A stretch of DNA of 64,000 nucleotides from Spongilla lacustris (Eukaryota > Porifera > Demospongiae > Spongillida > Spongillidae), in assembly GCA_949361645.1 (NCBI GenBank), contig OX442426.1:4949327-5013326 (forward strand), given 5' to 3'. How positions within the stretch are numbered: the stretch's first letter is position 1; every line of letters starts with the position of its first letter. Positions 21,500 to 60,272 of this stretch are shown here, piece after piece. The notes below the pieces were generated by a model. The model had not been told where the DNA came from. It did no database searches and saw only the letters and a list, made by a program, of their open reading frames with translations. A program made the position numbers and the translations under genes.

Positions 21500-21705
21500 G
21501 GGGGGGGGGGACAGCTGTGCCTAGGAAAAAATGTCCGGTGTGGGAGGGCGGATTGTCCCCCCGTGCAGAATGTCCCCCCGGACATTCTGCACTAGGGCGC
21601 AATGTCCCCCCGGACATTCTGCACTAGGGCAAACTGTCCCCCCCCCAGGGTAAAATGTCCCCCCCTGGACACTCCACACTAGGGCGCAATGTCCTACCTA
21701 TAGGA
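21500..21705. repeat. GTCCCCCCGGACATT array 2
   Basis: Repeated GGACATTCTGCACTAGGGC units are separated by GTCCCCCC. The inverse copy of the same series (GCCCTAGTGCAGAATGTCC) is at 22396-22535. Confidence 0.75.
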
Positions 21706-22395
21706 TAACAAATAGAGTTATAAACGTCCAACAGGCTGGTTTTTAACGAAGAACCGTCCTTATATGGCGTAAAAACCATCCTGCCGGATTGTGCGTCCAG
21801 GATGGGAATACATGTGGTTCTACCCTAGTTCTGTCGAATGTTGAAGCAATAATTCAATTCATACGTCTACGTTCGACAAACCCCTCCAAGTAAGGTTTTT
21901 ACACTAATCCCACCCTGGACGCCGGATGCATGCTATTTAGGATGGGTTTTAGTCTGGGTACCCGACTGATCGGTTGTACTATAACGCAACAGATGAACTG
22001 ACGATGGGAATAGCCTTTCCTGAGATATGTCAGGCGGTGCACGCAGTGTGGAGCTGTGTTTATGTGACATTACTTTTCAGGCTATGATCCTAGTTGATCT
22101 CAATATATTTCAATCTCTCATACTCATGAGATTTCAGCCATATAAAGTATATCAATCACCACTCCTTATTAAGGAATTTTAATAATGAATGTTCGTGAGC
22201 TGTGTATTCGTTAAAAAGAATTGAATACTAAAATTCTACTGTCCCATATATTTAATGAAAGTACAGGATAAATACATAGAATACATGAACGAATGAATTT
22301 GGCGACGGTTAGGAGCTACTGAGTAATGGCGTCAACGCGATCCCGTGTACTGCCGTAAAAGTTTCCCAGCCTTGTCATCGATGAAATATAATGAT

Positions 22396-22700
22396 ATGAG
22401 GGGGGACATTTTACCCTGGAGGGGGACAGTTTGCCCTAGTGTAGATTGTTCGGGGGGACATTGTACACTAGTGCAGAATGTCCGGGGGGACATTGTACAC
22501 TAGTGCAGAATGTCCGGGGGGACAAATTTTAGGGGGGACATTGTGCACTACGACACCGGCATGGGGGGACAATAATGCCTAGAGGGGGACATTCATTCCT
22601 AGGCACCAGTGTCCGGGGGGACAGTCGTGCCTAGGCATGAATGTCCGGGGGGACACTTTTTCCAGGGGGACAGCCATACCTCCGACACCGGCGTGCCATT
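22396..22700. repeat. GTCC/GGAC array 3, inverted relative to arrays 1 and 2
   Basis: The left half is the inverse of array 2 and the right half is the inverse of array 1 (GACACCGGCATGG, CCTAGGCACCAGTGTCC), giving a nested inverted arrangement over 18.7-22.7 kb. Confidence 0.7.
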
Positions 22701-23570
22701 CTTGGGGATATTTTTTTCAAATTGTGATTTCAGCCCCATATTATATATCGTTGGAAAGAGTAAAAATTCTACATTCCAAAAATACCTTATACTCATGGTT
22801 ATGCGTTTCGTTGCGAGCACCACGCTATTCGAAAGATCAAAAATGAAATGATCGCGAATGTACGTGAATTAATAGGGTACGTGAATTAATAGGGTACGCG
22901 AAACAAAAACTGTCCCGGTTGAGTTTATAATCAGTACAGAGATATAAATCAGTGTGCAGCCTTAACCAAAACTTTAAAATACATAGTATCACTAATATCA
23001 TACATATAGATGCATTGGATTTTGCTTCAATAAGTAACTAGCGCTTACTATTGGTCATGATAAGAAGGAAGGTTATTCTGCCAATTAGTACACTTAACTA
23101 TGCGTACTAAATTATGGTACTAACTGATGAAATCTACACAAATTAAACTGCCAGTACAATTTTCAATGCAAAAAAACATATCAAACACACTACACTAACA
23201 ACGGTCTGTCAATAGATAGTCTAACAGGCTTACCCCATTCAGTTTCATGGAAGGGTCGCTATAATGGAATTGTACAATCAAGCGTATTCATGTATTCAGT
23301 TCACTTAAATTAAGATCCCCAGCAATGTAATCTGCTAACAGCCCATATATTGTCAATGTAACGTTCTCCCCATCTTCTTCAGCTTCATCAGTTTTCCAGT
23401 AGGTTACAATGACTTTAGGAATTTTTGACTTTGTAGAATGTTTCACACAAACTTTTATTTTTGTGGTAGGTATATCTCAATGCAACAAGTGATCTTTTTA
23501 ACTATTTTGCATCACTGTGATGGCTTCCTTGCTTTAATGACAATTTTCCTGCGTCAACTTCTTAATCATT
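22701..23570. other. no gene seen
   Basis: AT-rich sequence with a short direct repeat (GTACGTGAATTAATAGGGTA, 22861-22896). Nothing coding was recognised. Confidence 0.5.
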
Positions 23571-23783
23571 GACCTCGGCTGGTTGTGTGTTCCCCTGGTA
23601 GCTGAGACATATGGTGCATGGGGAAATGAAGCTATTGAAGCCTTCTCTCAGCTGGCATCACGGCTTGCCACTCTAACATGCAGGCCCAAGTCGACCGTCC
23701 TTGGAGACTTCTATGGCAGGCTCAATCTCCATCTAGTGAGGGCCAATGCCACTGCCATACTCACCAGATGTGTTTTGCATTAA
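23571..23783 (+). mobile_element. 3' fragment of non-LTR retrotransposon ORF
   Basis: An open frame to TAA gives GWLCVPLVAETYGAWGNEA, FSQLASRLAT and FYGRLNLHLVRANATAIL, the extreme C-terminus of the family at 3330-6901. It is 5'-truncated. Unlike the fragments near 2.2-3.2 kb, no AAT tract precedes it. Confidence 0.75.
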
Positions 23784-23902
23784 CTATAGGCAGTTTATGA
23801 TAGTGTATCGTGATTATATATATACAGAATCATTGAATTGTTTTTATTTTTTTTGCACTTAGCAATTTGGAACGGAGTGTTTTTCAATATTTGACTTTCT
23901 AT

Positions 23903-24298
23903 TTAATGCTTTTTGAAAATAGCGGTTTTGCTTTTTACTCGAAGCTTTGCTTTGAGAACCTCAATTGATGTCATTAACTTCCTTAAAGAACTTTTTTCCC
24001 CCCCAAATTCAGTGCAACTAGATCTAAGGTTTATTGGTATGGAGCAGGAGGTGCCTGTTTGACTAGTGTCCAGAGCACTGACTGATGAAAGTGGATTTTT
24101 GAATGTATTTGTTTGGGATTCATTTAAAGGCAATTCAAATTTCAGATTAAGATAAAAAACAATATCTTCCCAGGTTCTAGTAAGATGCTTCTTCATATCA
24201 TTGATAGTTTGAAGTACACGCTTGATGGAAGTGCACAATGCATTAATGTTCACATCTTGTCCTGGTGCTAATTTTGCCACTATCTTGGCTTTTTCCAT
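23903..24298 (-). CDS. unrecognised 131-residue reading frame
   Basis: The lysine-rich, low-hydrophobicity frame begins MEKAKIVAKLAPGQDVNINA. No signal peptide, membrane segment or known motif is visible. An in-frame stop lies about 20 codons upstream of the first ATG. It sits inside the 18610-25251 block and could be a transposon-borne remnant or chance. Function unknown. Confidence 0.2.
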   Translation of the reverse strand: MEKAKIVAKLAPGQDVNINALCTSIKRVLQTINDMKKHLTRTWEDIVFYLNLKFELPLNESQTNTFKNPLSSVSALDTSQTGTSCSIPINLRSSCTEFGGEKSSLRKLMTSIEVLKAKLRVKSKTAIFKKH

Positions 24299-26068
24299 AG
24301 GTTTGGCATTTTTAGGTTGGAGTTGATGTCCAACACTAAGCCATTTCTTATTTCAGGAGCTAGAAGGGATCCATGCTCACTCACATCCTTTTAATAATCA
24401 TTAATTAGCCTCCTTAGATCAATAACTGTCTTCATTCTAAAAAGCAAAAAAGCTGGGTGCGCACATGCGCATCATTCATGCATGTAATGCCCGTATGGAT
24501 GCATGCATCTAATTAAACATGAATACTTGGCTTGAAAAGAACAGTGCTTGGGCATCATCGAATTACAATATTACAACAATAGAAATAAAATGATTTGTTA
24601 AGTCTTCAAATGAATTTCATTTACAACTTAGTTGATTGAAGAATGGGGTGTGCAATAAATAGGGTAGTCACAAAACATTTTATTGTAAGGAATGGTTATG
24701 TGCTTATGCTTTGTAGACAAAGAATCCAAGTTAACCTACTTAGTTCAAGTATAAAGATACATTTATATAAACATATGTGTTCTTTTTTCATGCAAACCAA
24801 CACAAAACGCCTGGGTAGTTAAAGCACCCCTTGGGCATCATCCGAACGTCCTCATAATTTGTAATATGATGATTCGATGCCTAACTTAAATAACAATATA
24901 TATCCTGTGATAGTTGGTTCACAATCAGAGTCAAGATTCATTCCCAAAATTATACTACGAATTCAATGCGTAAAAAAAAAAAGTTCAAGAACCAGCTCGA
25001 AATTAAGCAATGGCGTTTCATTCTGCAACAAATCGGCTTACTAAATCAAGCTATGCAGTCGGACCAACCTCGCAGATAATCGAACAACTTTCTTCGCTTC
25101 TATAAGACCTTTTCCAACTTTACGAAATACGTGTCCAGTTTTCGACGTAGTTTTAGATCATCGATATACGGACCCACTTACGCGATTTATCCAAGTACAT
25201 ATTCTTGGTAATTCCCAAGAAGTCTTATTTACACGGCGGTAAGCTATTATAGTGGGATTCCAGGTTATTGGTTTTTATTTGTCCCAGCAGGTATCCTGCT
25301 GGCCTCGTCCCCAGGCCCTGTTTTTTATCAGATGCGGGGGCGAAAAACAGGGCCTGGTATACACTGGCAGGGTCCTAGCGCGCATGCGCTAGCCATTACC
25401 AATACGCTTGGTAATCGCATACTGTTGTATTTTTTGTTTGTAAACCTTTCCGTACACCATCTGGTTCTCAGCGTAAACTCTTCCTCGTCCCAGACTGTCG
25501 TATATGTAGAGTTTTGTACTTTCATACAGTATGTAATTAAAACAGCATCAGCAAGCCTGTCTCAGTTGCTCAGATATCAGTACTGATATCTTTCATTATC
25601 ATTTCATGTTCTTGACTGTCAGTACAGACATCCTGGCTGAGCAGGATCCTATATTCCTCTGACTGCTTCTCATGTCTGCTGATTGAGATATACTTGTATA
25701 CTGCTTCCAGATCAGAATCTGTATCGGCATCATCATCCATAGATTCGGACTCGTAGGATACACAAGTAACTGGTAGGCCAGATACTGATGGCTCGCTGTG
25801 ATCAGGACCTTTGAGTATTTCACTTTCCGAGTTGAACTTGAAAAGTCCAATAAGGACTTGCACTTAACATCTTTGACGGAAAGCAGGCAAAATGAACTCA
25901 GTGAAATATCTGATACGATGAGTGCACCTGTCCTAAAGAAAACACTTTTTCATGCATAAGATATCTACCGCCAGTAAAAAAACTTCCGCACACCCCCCCT
26001 CCCGCACCCACCCCCTTTTACCACCCCGGGTCCAGCCACTCCCCCTCCTAAATTCCTGGATCAGCGCC
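24299..26068. other. no gene seen
   Basis: This stretch includes the right inverted repeat of the large block (25206-25251), a short reading frame on the minus strand (25570-25863, acidic, unrecognised), and a C-rich tract ending in CCTGGATCAGCGCCTG (to 26069), which resembles the end of the 7044-7878 family. Confidence 0.45.
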
Positions 26069-26069
26069 T

Positions 26070-26871
26070 GCTAAAGGAGCACCTGCAGGAACTTCAGGGT
26101 CTCCAGAAACCCCTGAATCAAAATGGAAACACGAAACGCTATATGTTGTGCTGGATTCTGTCTTAAGCTCCATGAGGAACATGTTTGAGAAGAACAGGCC
26201 ACTGTATGAAATGCTGAGTGTATTTTCACCTATATAGCTAACTGTTTTCCACGTCTCAGCGAAATGTACAAGACTGTCTATGACTTAACACGTATTGTGA
26301 CTAGCTTTTGTGAAAAATACAATCTTAATTGATCCCCAGAGATGTGCAGAGGGACTTTTCTGTTTTGCACGGGCCTACAGTAAATTTCATAGTTTCGAGT
26401 TGGTATGCACACAAGCGGATGATCAGAATTATGATGAAGACGATATCGAACAAGACCACGACGAAAGGGGTGCGGATGAAAACTACGATGACTCCATTGA
26501 GTTAAGAGATGGTTTGAAGGAGCAGCACGATGAACATTTAGCAACTATGAAAAACGGCATTCACGGATCATTTTTTACTGGGGCATTGCATATCCTTTGC
26601 ATGCAATGAAGTTTATCATCTTAAAGATGCGTTTCCTAATATAAGTTGCATGTGTAAAGTGTATGGCATTATTTCTGCCATACCGATCAGTTCCTGTACT
26701 GCCGAGCGCAGCTTTTCTGCGCTAAAGCGTGTGAAAACACGATTGAGGTCTACGACGGTGCAGGAGAGGCTGGAAGGATTATTGCTCTTGTCAGTAGAAC
26801 GCAAAACACTGCTAACACTCACGAATTCATTTGCACGTTCATCCTCTCACCTCTCAAGTGCGTTGTTGTAG
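26070..26871 (+). pseudogene. decayed hAT transposase, C-terminal half
   Basis: The last part (26650-26871) reads CKVYGIISAIPISSCTAERS followed by FSALKRVKTRLRSTTVQERL, the hAT C-terminal dimerisation domain with its hallmark S-x-x-AERSFS. Upstream, 26310-26609 is an open stretch with a very acidic insert (DEDDIEQDHDERG). 26078-26240 reads like the segment before it in such transposases (YVVLDSVLSSMRNMFEKN). A stop after SVFSPI and a frameshift near 26600 break it. The N-terminus and BED finger are missing. Confidence 0.7.
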
Positions 26872-27667
26872 TTCTATTGTATTGCATGGTTGGACAGGAG
26901 CGCTTAACCCGCACCCCATTCTCCTTCAATTGCACGTTTAAATGACTGTGACAATTTCGCTGTAAATTATATATAGACTTCGTGATTAACATGCGATGGA
27001 TGGACAAGCATGTACACGTATATATGCATGGGTATACATGTAAGCTTAATTAATTTTTTTATTTTTTGGGGGGGGGGGGGGGGGGGGGGGGGCGCCGTTA
27101 TATATATAATTATATATATATATATATATCTGCCCCCTCCAGCGGCGGGTGTGCCACAACGCCACTGATTCGTAAGCTAATATAACCTGCCCGCGATGAT
27201 AGGGCCTAATTTGGACTGTCAGTGAACATCGATCACACGCCCAGACAGCTATGGAATGGACCCTCTTAGTACCAGTACCTACCCCCTATTGCAGATAGCT
27301 GTGAAGCAGCACACACAGCTGTGCATGAATTGAACATCACAGCTAACAGGCAACTGGACCCTATGGCAGATAGAGCATGCAGGCAGCCATGTAACTACGG
27401 CAGACAAATGGAGTGGACACTACAGTAGACAGCTATGCAGTGGACAGTGAAGGCAAGACAGCCTAGCCAACAGCTATACACCTAGGAAGCAGACAGGTAA
27501 GTACCTACAACAGGCAAATGTGGAGAGGGCCCTAAGGCAGTGGGCACTATATGTACATCAGACGACACCAGGCACTTGTGCAGTGACACAGCAGCACACA
27601 GCTGTGGAGTTAACATAACAGCACTGAGACGTGGAGTGAACATCACAGCACAGCTGGCACCTATGCA
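26872..27667. other. no gene; poly-G run and degenerate repeats
   Basis: Poly-G (27068-27092) and TA dinucleotides (27100-27130) are followed by loosely repeated GCAGACAGCTATGCAGTGGACA-like units (27240-27660) that lead into the ordered minisatellite. Confidence 0.5.
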
Positions 27668-27968
27668 GTGAACATCACAGCAGACCACTGTGGAGTGAAC
27701 ATCACAGCAGACCACTGTGGAGTGAACATCACAGCAGACCACTGTGGAGTGAACATCACAGCAGACCACTGTGGAGTTAACATCACAGCAGACCACTGTG
27801 GAGTGAACATCACAGCAGACCACTATGGAGTGAACATCAGAGCAGACCACTGTGGAGTGAAATTCACAGCAGACCACTGTGGAGTGAAATTCACAGCAGA
27901 CCACTGTGGAGCGAACATCACAGCAGACCACTGTGGGAGTGAACATCACAGCAGACCACTGTGGAGTT
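27668..27968. repeat. 27-bp minisatellite
   Basis: About 11 units of GTGAACATCACAGCAGACCA plus CTGTGGA occur in tandem, with variants GAAATTCACAG and one extra G near 27939 that shifts the phase. The unit length is divisible by three, so both strands look open (NITADHCGV repeats on plus, STVVCCDVH on minus), but no gene context supports coding. Confidence 0.9.
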
Positions 27969-28350
27969 CCAGAAAAGCTGGGGGCGCCCATTAGAAGAAT
28001 CTCGTATCCAACTCCAAGTACATGTACGGCTATAAAATATATTAAATAATTGTGTTCTGCTTGCTAGCAAATGAATTGAGAATTAAACTTCTCTTCGATT
28101 GATATCTTGAACAGCTTTGTGGTACATGTTGTGTGTCGCAATATTCAATGCTTCTTCTTCCGAAGCATTTCAACATGTAAAGCAAAATTTCTTAACACCG
28201 TATGGATATGCTTGCAGTGATCAAGGAAAAGTTAAGGGAGTGAGAGCCATAACATTTTCAAAATTTATACTGAACCAGAACACGCACATACACATCAGCT
28301 TCAGTGTTCAGAAAAAAACAGAATGTATGTACATGTGTAAATGTAAATAA

Positions 28351-55117
<26,767 letters not shown>

Positions 55118-56856
55118 CTGTGTAAGAGAAGATGGCTCTATCTACGCACTACTAGTGACCGGCCTTTGTGTGGTTGACCGCATGGGATCATACGTTCACT
55201 TCCTACTACTACACTGTAGGGTTATACTGCAGATTAGATACACTGTACGCGCGGACGATGTCATGGAGTTAGTGGCCATTTTCCTTCTCTGTATACGCAC
55301 ATGATTCATTTTTTTGTGTTCTAGTACGCGTGTTGACAGCGTGCATGATGTCACGTGAAAACTTTTGGGGAGTATATACATGTACACACGTAGAGGAGTC
55401 GTGACATGGCAGAAGTCGCACGCTTACACTAAGCTATGGCTAGGCCTACCGCTAAGGAACTTGGTACAACTGAGTTCAAATATGTTGCCCCTCGAACAGC
55501 CATGTCCCAACTCCACGTGACTCCTATATAAGTAACAATCACTCGTTCCCACAAAAAGCCCAGGTTATTAAAGTTGTAAAAGTATGTACAATGGTAATTC
55601 CCCTTTACAAATTTTCCACGATATGCCATTTATACAATTACCACTACTGGACCGGATATGATAGCGTGTGTATTTTAAATGGTTGCTAGTTTACCTTTAA
55701 AAAGGTTTGTTTTCATGATCACATTGGTGCATACAGCAAATATGCCAAAAGGCAGTAATCGCTCAAGTACCGGTAGGCTTAGTCTGGCTAGACCGACACA
55801 CGGAATTCAACGCATATAAACTCTTGTGTAGGCAAACAGGAAGATACTCATGCATTCTTTTAACGTAATCTAATATAAACAATGGCGGTCTGACTGTACA
55901 CAATATAGATCGACGACAAGAAATTCAAAGCCGTAAGGTAGGCTGTATAATATATGCACTTGTTACTGTACGACATAAAACAAACCTGCGCTTTCTCAGC
56001 GGCTCAGGCGGAGGAATTGTTTCTCAATCCTTCCAGCTCCTTCGGTTCCTATAGCCGTCTCCCCACTTCCGATCTCTCCTTGCATCGTGTTAACTTTGTC
56101 TTAATTCCGGCTCTCTTCCACTCTCTCGCTCCCTCCCGTAAGCTTCTCTCTATACCTCGATCTCTCTTTCCCACCATCTCTTCTCTCCCCTTCACCCCTT
56201 CATTCAAATCCTCTCCTCCTCACTCCCCTCCCCCTCCCTCTTTTGTTTTGAGGGAACACTTAATATGTGACTACTCCTCGTTGTATCTAACATAAATCAC
56301 CACTGACATGTACTGATCCGCATGATCTGATTTTTAACATGTCAGGTGGCCGGACCAGTTTTTTTTTTTCCAGTACATGCAAAGCTATAGATGACGGATT
56401 TATAAATATTGACGTCGCGGCAGGTGGTACGTGTTACCAAAAGGTTCCGGCCGTACCACTTAATGTCTTTTGGCTGCCGCAGTGTACTGCACGTGGTGCG
56501 CTGCCAGACGTGGTCCGACCTTGCCAAAAGTTGTTGTCCGACTTTGGCTGCTAAAAGTGGTCCGCATAACCATTTCACAACTGCTCCAATATGTCATCCT
56601 CTACATATATGGTATTCTCGTTAACGTTATACACATTTGCAGTATTATGAAAACATAAATTGCAGACACCATATACATGCATGTACATTCATGTGTTTGA
56701 AATATTATACACATTGCTTGGAAAATCATATAGCAAAGCCTTATACAGCAAAAGCAATGGCCAGATAGGCCATGATCACTTCCTTCTTTTTGCATTGCAC
56801 AAAGATTACATTACTGGATGATTTCATTATAAATATCTGCTACCACTTCCTACAAC
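55118..56856. other. 5' flank of the CLC gene; first exon not resolved
   Basis: The missing first coding exon should lie here on the minus strand and end in phase 0. Two weak candidates end in phase 0 before a GT: a MAYRGKF start near 55625 (donor GTAAAG) and a MAVRGATYLNSVV start near 55503 (donor GTAGGC). Neither resembles known CLC N-termini. 55985-56250 is pyrimidine-rich on the plus strand and may be a promoter or leader. Confidence 0.35.
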
Positions 56857-58178
56857 TCATTGATGCATTGAATCATATTTAAAGTAGAAGGTGGACGCCC
56901 AAATGTTGATACAGTAATCCAATGCTTCTTGTGGAGATGCATAAATACCTCCTTGCAGGCTAGCTTCAGTAATGCAGTCACACATCCATTTTCCATTTGT
57001 TTTCTTGTGATCCGAATTGTAATGACAACTCCCAAACATCCCTGCCAGTGGTAGGTGGTAGGCACATCACTGTTTATTTGCACAATCGTCATGTATTCTT
57101 AGAAGGATGGTAATATTACAATTCATTATTAATAGAATCTACACTACATGTATATTAGTGGTCCGTAGTTTACGATTTAGTGATGTCGTTTTGAGATTGC
57201 ATGTAATGCATGGTGAATAGTATGATTTAAGGTGAACCCTTAATCCTCTTTGCAGGGTTTTCAATTGATATCATGCAGGCGTCTGGGAATACAAACCCTT
57301 ACCAAGGCTTTTAAAATGTATCAGCAACAGGCCATGTGCAAGCAACCTATCTTGCCACCTTTTTTTCTTGAACTAATTAATAATTAAGGTTCCTACTTGA
57401 TAATCTTTCAGGTTGCACATGTCCAATCATAATTTGTCTTGCTTGGTTTGTCTAAATTTTGATTTCAGCTTGTTTAATACAGTGTGTAATATACCCAAGT
57501 CATCACTTTGTAAAGTCAGAATTATTGAGCATTATTAAAACCACCTAACTATCATTAAGTGCTGAGTTATTTATGATGTGAAGTATTGTATATACATCAT
57601 TGTAATCGTGCAAAACTCTACCCCCTTAATTTTTCTTAAAACTGCATAAATTTGGGCAACCATTGCCAATGTTTGTAAGGATGCTGATTAGATTGCTCTA
57701 CTAAACCCAATTGGCCAATGTGGTGCCCAAGGTACATGTACCTGTGCATACATGTAAGTACACAAAGCACATTACATTTTCAAACCTGAGGATTTATGCT
57801 GCATGCATGTGCATTGTAAATTTCTTATCAATCCCCATTTGTTCAGATCATGTTTGAATTCTGTTAATTCATCCACATCCATGTACATTAATGTACATAT
57901 ATGTACTTGTTCATGTAAAGAGGTGAAACTTGAGGGTTAAACAAGAGAGAAATAATATCAATATCATCTTCACTAAGCAGGAAGAATTCATAGCTGCACT
58001 TACTCGCATCTGTAACAAATACATTGTGTACCACCACCTAGAGAATAGAAATAATAACACCAACACAAAAGGCAACCTAGCAGCAAAATGAACCAAAATG
58101 TAATACTTGCCATCCCTTCCAGTGTTGTTACCCATCCATCACGACAAATTCCTTCAAATACACCTTTTTCACCCTTCA
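56857..58178 (-). CDS. three 3' exons of an unrecognised gene
   Basis: Exons 58111-58178, 58004-58037 and 56857-57041 (TGA) join in frame with standard AG acceptors and matching phases (0, then 1). The first exon reads KGEKGVFEGICRDGWVTTLE, the second VVVHNVFVTDA, and the third is a cysteine-bearing tail with MFGSCHYNSDHKK, GKWMCDCITEA and SPQEALDYCINIWAS. The donor of the first intron would be GC (GGGATG then GCAAGT), which makes this model less certain, although the CLC gene nearby uses GC donors too. Upstream exons were not found. No family was recognised. Confidence 0.4.
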
Positions 58179-59860
58179 CTTATAATACAAAAGGCTAACT
58201 AAAATTTACATGGTGCCTCCCTCTATGCCACTTGTCAACATTCTCCACTTGTCCACGTGTTGTGAAGTGATATGACAGTAATGGACTGGTTTTAGTCAGG
58301 TTGGACAACTTTAGTCATCAAGGAGAGTCCAGCCTGATAGTCCAGACCAACAATATCCAAGTGAAAGGAAATACATGTGATGTATGTTGGAGTACATTGT
58401 GGTTTGATGAACATCTCCACATTACATTTTTTAAAGATGAGTACTAAGTACCTGCAGATACTGAACCATATTTAACTAGATGCACATTTAAAAATAATAT
58501 TTAGATAGAAATATTCCCCCCCTCCACCCTTCCCCCCCCCCCCCCCCCCCCCAAAAAGCATATGCAAGAATATAGTAGGAACATTAAAACGTTGGCAGAA
58601 GACAAAGAATGATGACGGCACAATGCACTATGACCACTAGGCTGAATGTGTTGTAGGTACAGATGGTGCCTTATAAATTAAAATATTTTAATTTACAGTT
58701 TTATTCAACACTGGAAGGCATTTTTCATTGGTGATTTGTTGTCAAAACCCGAAGGCCTGCAGATAGTATTGCCCAAGAATACTTGTACATATAGGTGCAG
58801 TCCTGCAGCTGTCACATCACATCTTTATGCCATCATCAGTGTATAATGAGTTGTTCCTTAAAATACTAGCAGTACTACATGGTCCCCTGGCACACATAAT
58901 GTACAAAACCATGAAGGCCTCCAACATTTGCACAGGTCAAAGTCATAGATTTATTGATAAATTGTATGTATTAACATGTGCATATATGTACATATAGGAG
59001 TAAAGAACTTACATAGGACTAACCATTTCACTTTTAAAATGGAGGGATATTATAACAATGCAATCTTGTATGTATTATGTTACATGATGAATTTGCCAAA
59101 TTGAAGCACATGTAAACATTGATTAGTTTTTAAAGTCCAAATTTGTTACAACCATGTTCACTAGTGGATATGCATGCACATGTACATGCACATGATGTAG
59201 CTAGAATTAAATAAAATGTTGCTGGATACAGATAACTCATCTACATGTATGAGGAGGGGAAGATTTAATCTTAAACAAAAATGTGCACATGTGAATAGCA
59301 CTAATCAGTGTTTCTGAATAATTAAAATTATAATAATCAGTACAAATGTATAACTACATTTGTAATAAAATACAACCATAATATTCTTACATGTGCATGT
59401 ACATTTATAACAGTTTTATAACATGTTTGTTTGTACATTACATTGTACCCCCCGCCACCACCTTTACCTGCCTTTAATTTGTACAGTGTTTTTTATTGTT
59501 GTTTTTCTCCCAATGGCACTATTTTTTTAATGATTAACCACATGTCTAATACATATATACATGTTACTGTATATGATTATAATATTATATATATAATTAT
59601 AATCTTTATAATAATATATATATATACACAGATCTGCAATGAATGTGTATGACATTAATGACTCATGTACATGTACATGCAGCTATCACCTAGTACAGAT
59701 ACATGTAGCTCTGTAGCTCAATTGTGGCTTCTGTGCTGTTAAGTGTGATTGTGCTATATATTATTATACCTGTATTTAAATATTGACAATACATTTTAAT
59801 TTTTATCATTAAGTCTACACATAACACCACTAAACTACAGCTATAACACTAATGTTACTT
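58179..59860. other. no gene seen
   Basis: AT-rich sequence with a poly-C run (58524-58552) and TACATG words. The upstream exons of the gene at 56857-58178 may be here but could not be recognised. Confidence 0.4.
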
Positions 59861-60040
59861 CTATAATGTCATTTTAACATTAGTAACCACAAACAATTGC
59901 ACACAAAGTTCGTGGGAGTAGGAATGACTCAGAATGGCACGAGCATTAGCTCTAATTAGAGAATGACTGAGGCGACCAAAGAGGTCAGCCAATGCCATTG
60001 ATTTAGAGGTATTCCCACGAATGGCTAAACGAGTGGCTAC
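59861..60040 (-). mobile_element. 3' fragment of non-LTR retrotransposon ORF
   Basis: The minus strand is open to TAG with VATRLAIRGNTSKSMALADL and FGRLSHSLIRANARAILSH. The 5' edge meets an AATAAT stretch on the coding strand. The downstream tail matches that of the fragment at 42470-42741. Confidence 0.7.
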
Positions 60041-60272
60041 TTATTATTTTTCACATAATTCACACACTATACAAATAACTACTATTTCATAACACACGTA
60101 CACGAAATTTCATGGGCTATGGCAGGCAAAGCATGGGGCACGCAGCAACGCCTGTCAGTCGGAGCATTTTGCTTTTATATGGGGTTAGTGTACAAGTAAT
60201 TAACTGCATCGCTATTGTTTGAATCTGTAATTGTTCAGTTAATATTTTTACTGCTTTTTTACCAAATATAGA

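Larger units (their letters stand above)
18610..25251. mobile_element. 6.6 kb block bounded by 43-bp inverted repeats
   Basis: The left end begins TATAATAGCTTACCGCGGTG and the right end is its inverse. About 42 of 43 positions match before homology stops. In the duplicated gene unit the other copy reads straight through the left breakpoint (CCTTTACGCT then TGGATACTGG near 2010), so 18610 is an insertion boundary. A TA at each end suggests a TA target duplication. No transposase was recognised inside. The interior holds the palindrome at 18672, GTCC-rich arrays, a smaller inverted-repeat element (20599-21487), the gap, a retrotransposon fragment and one unplaced reading frame. It could be one large non-autonomous transposon or a composite. 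Confidence 0.55.

Noticed and set aside
27668..27968. CRISPR-like regular repeats
   Set aside because: The units are contiguous with no unique spacers; this is a eukaryotic minisatellite.
27482..27994. Reading frames of 169 and 108 codons on opposite strands
   Set aside because: The repeat unit is 27 bp, so all phases without a stop stay open on both strands. One unit has an extra base that shifts the frame. No splice or gene context.
55196..55387. MATNSMTSSAR start as first CLC exon
   Set aside because: The only GT nearby would end the exon in phase 1, which does not join to the phase-0 start of exon 55016-55117.
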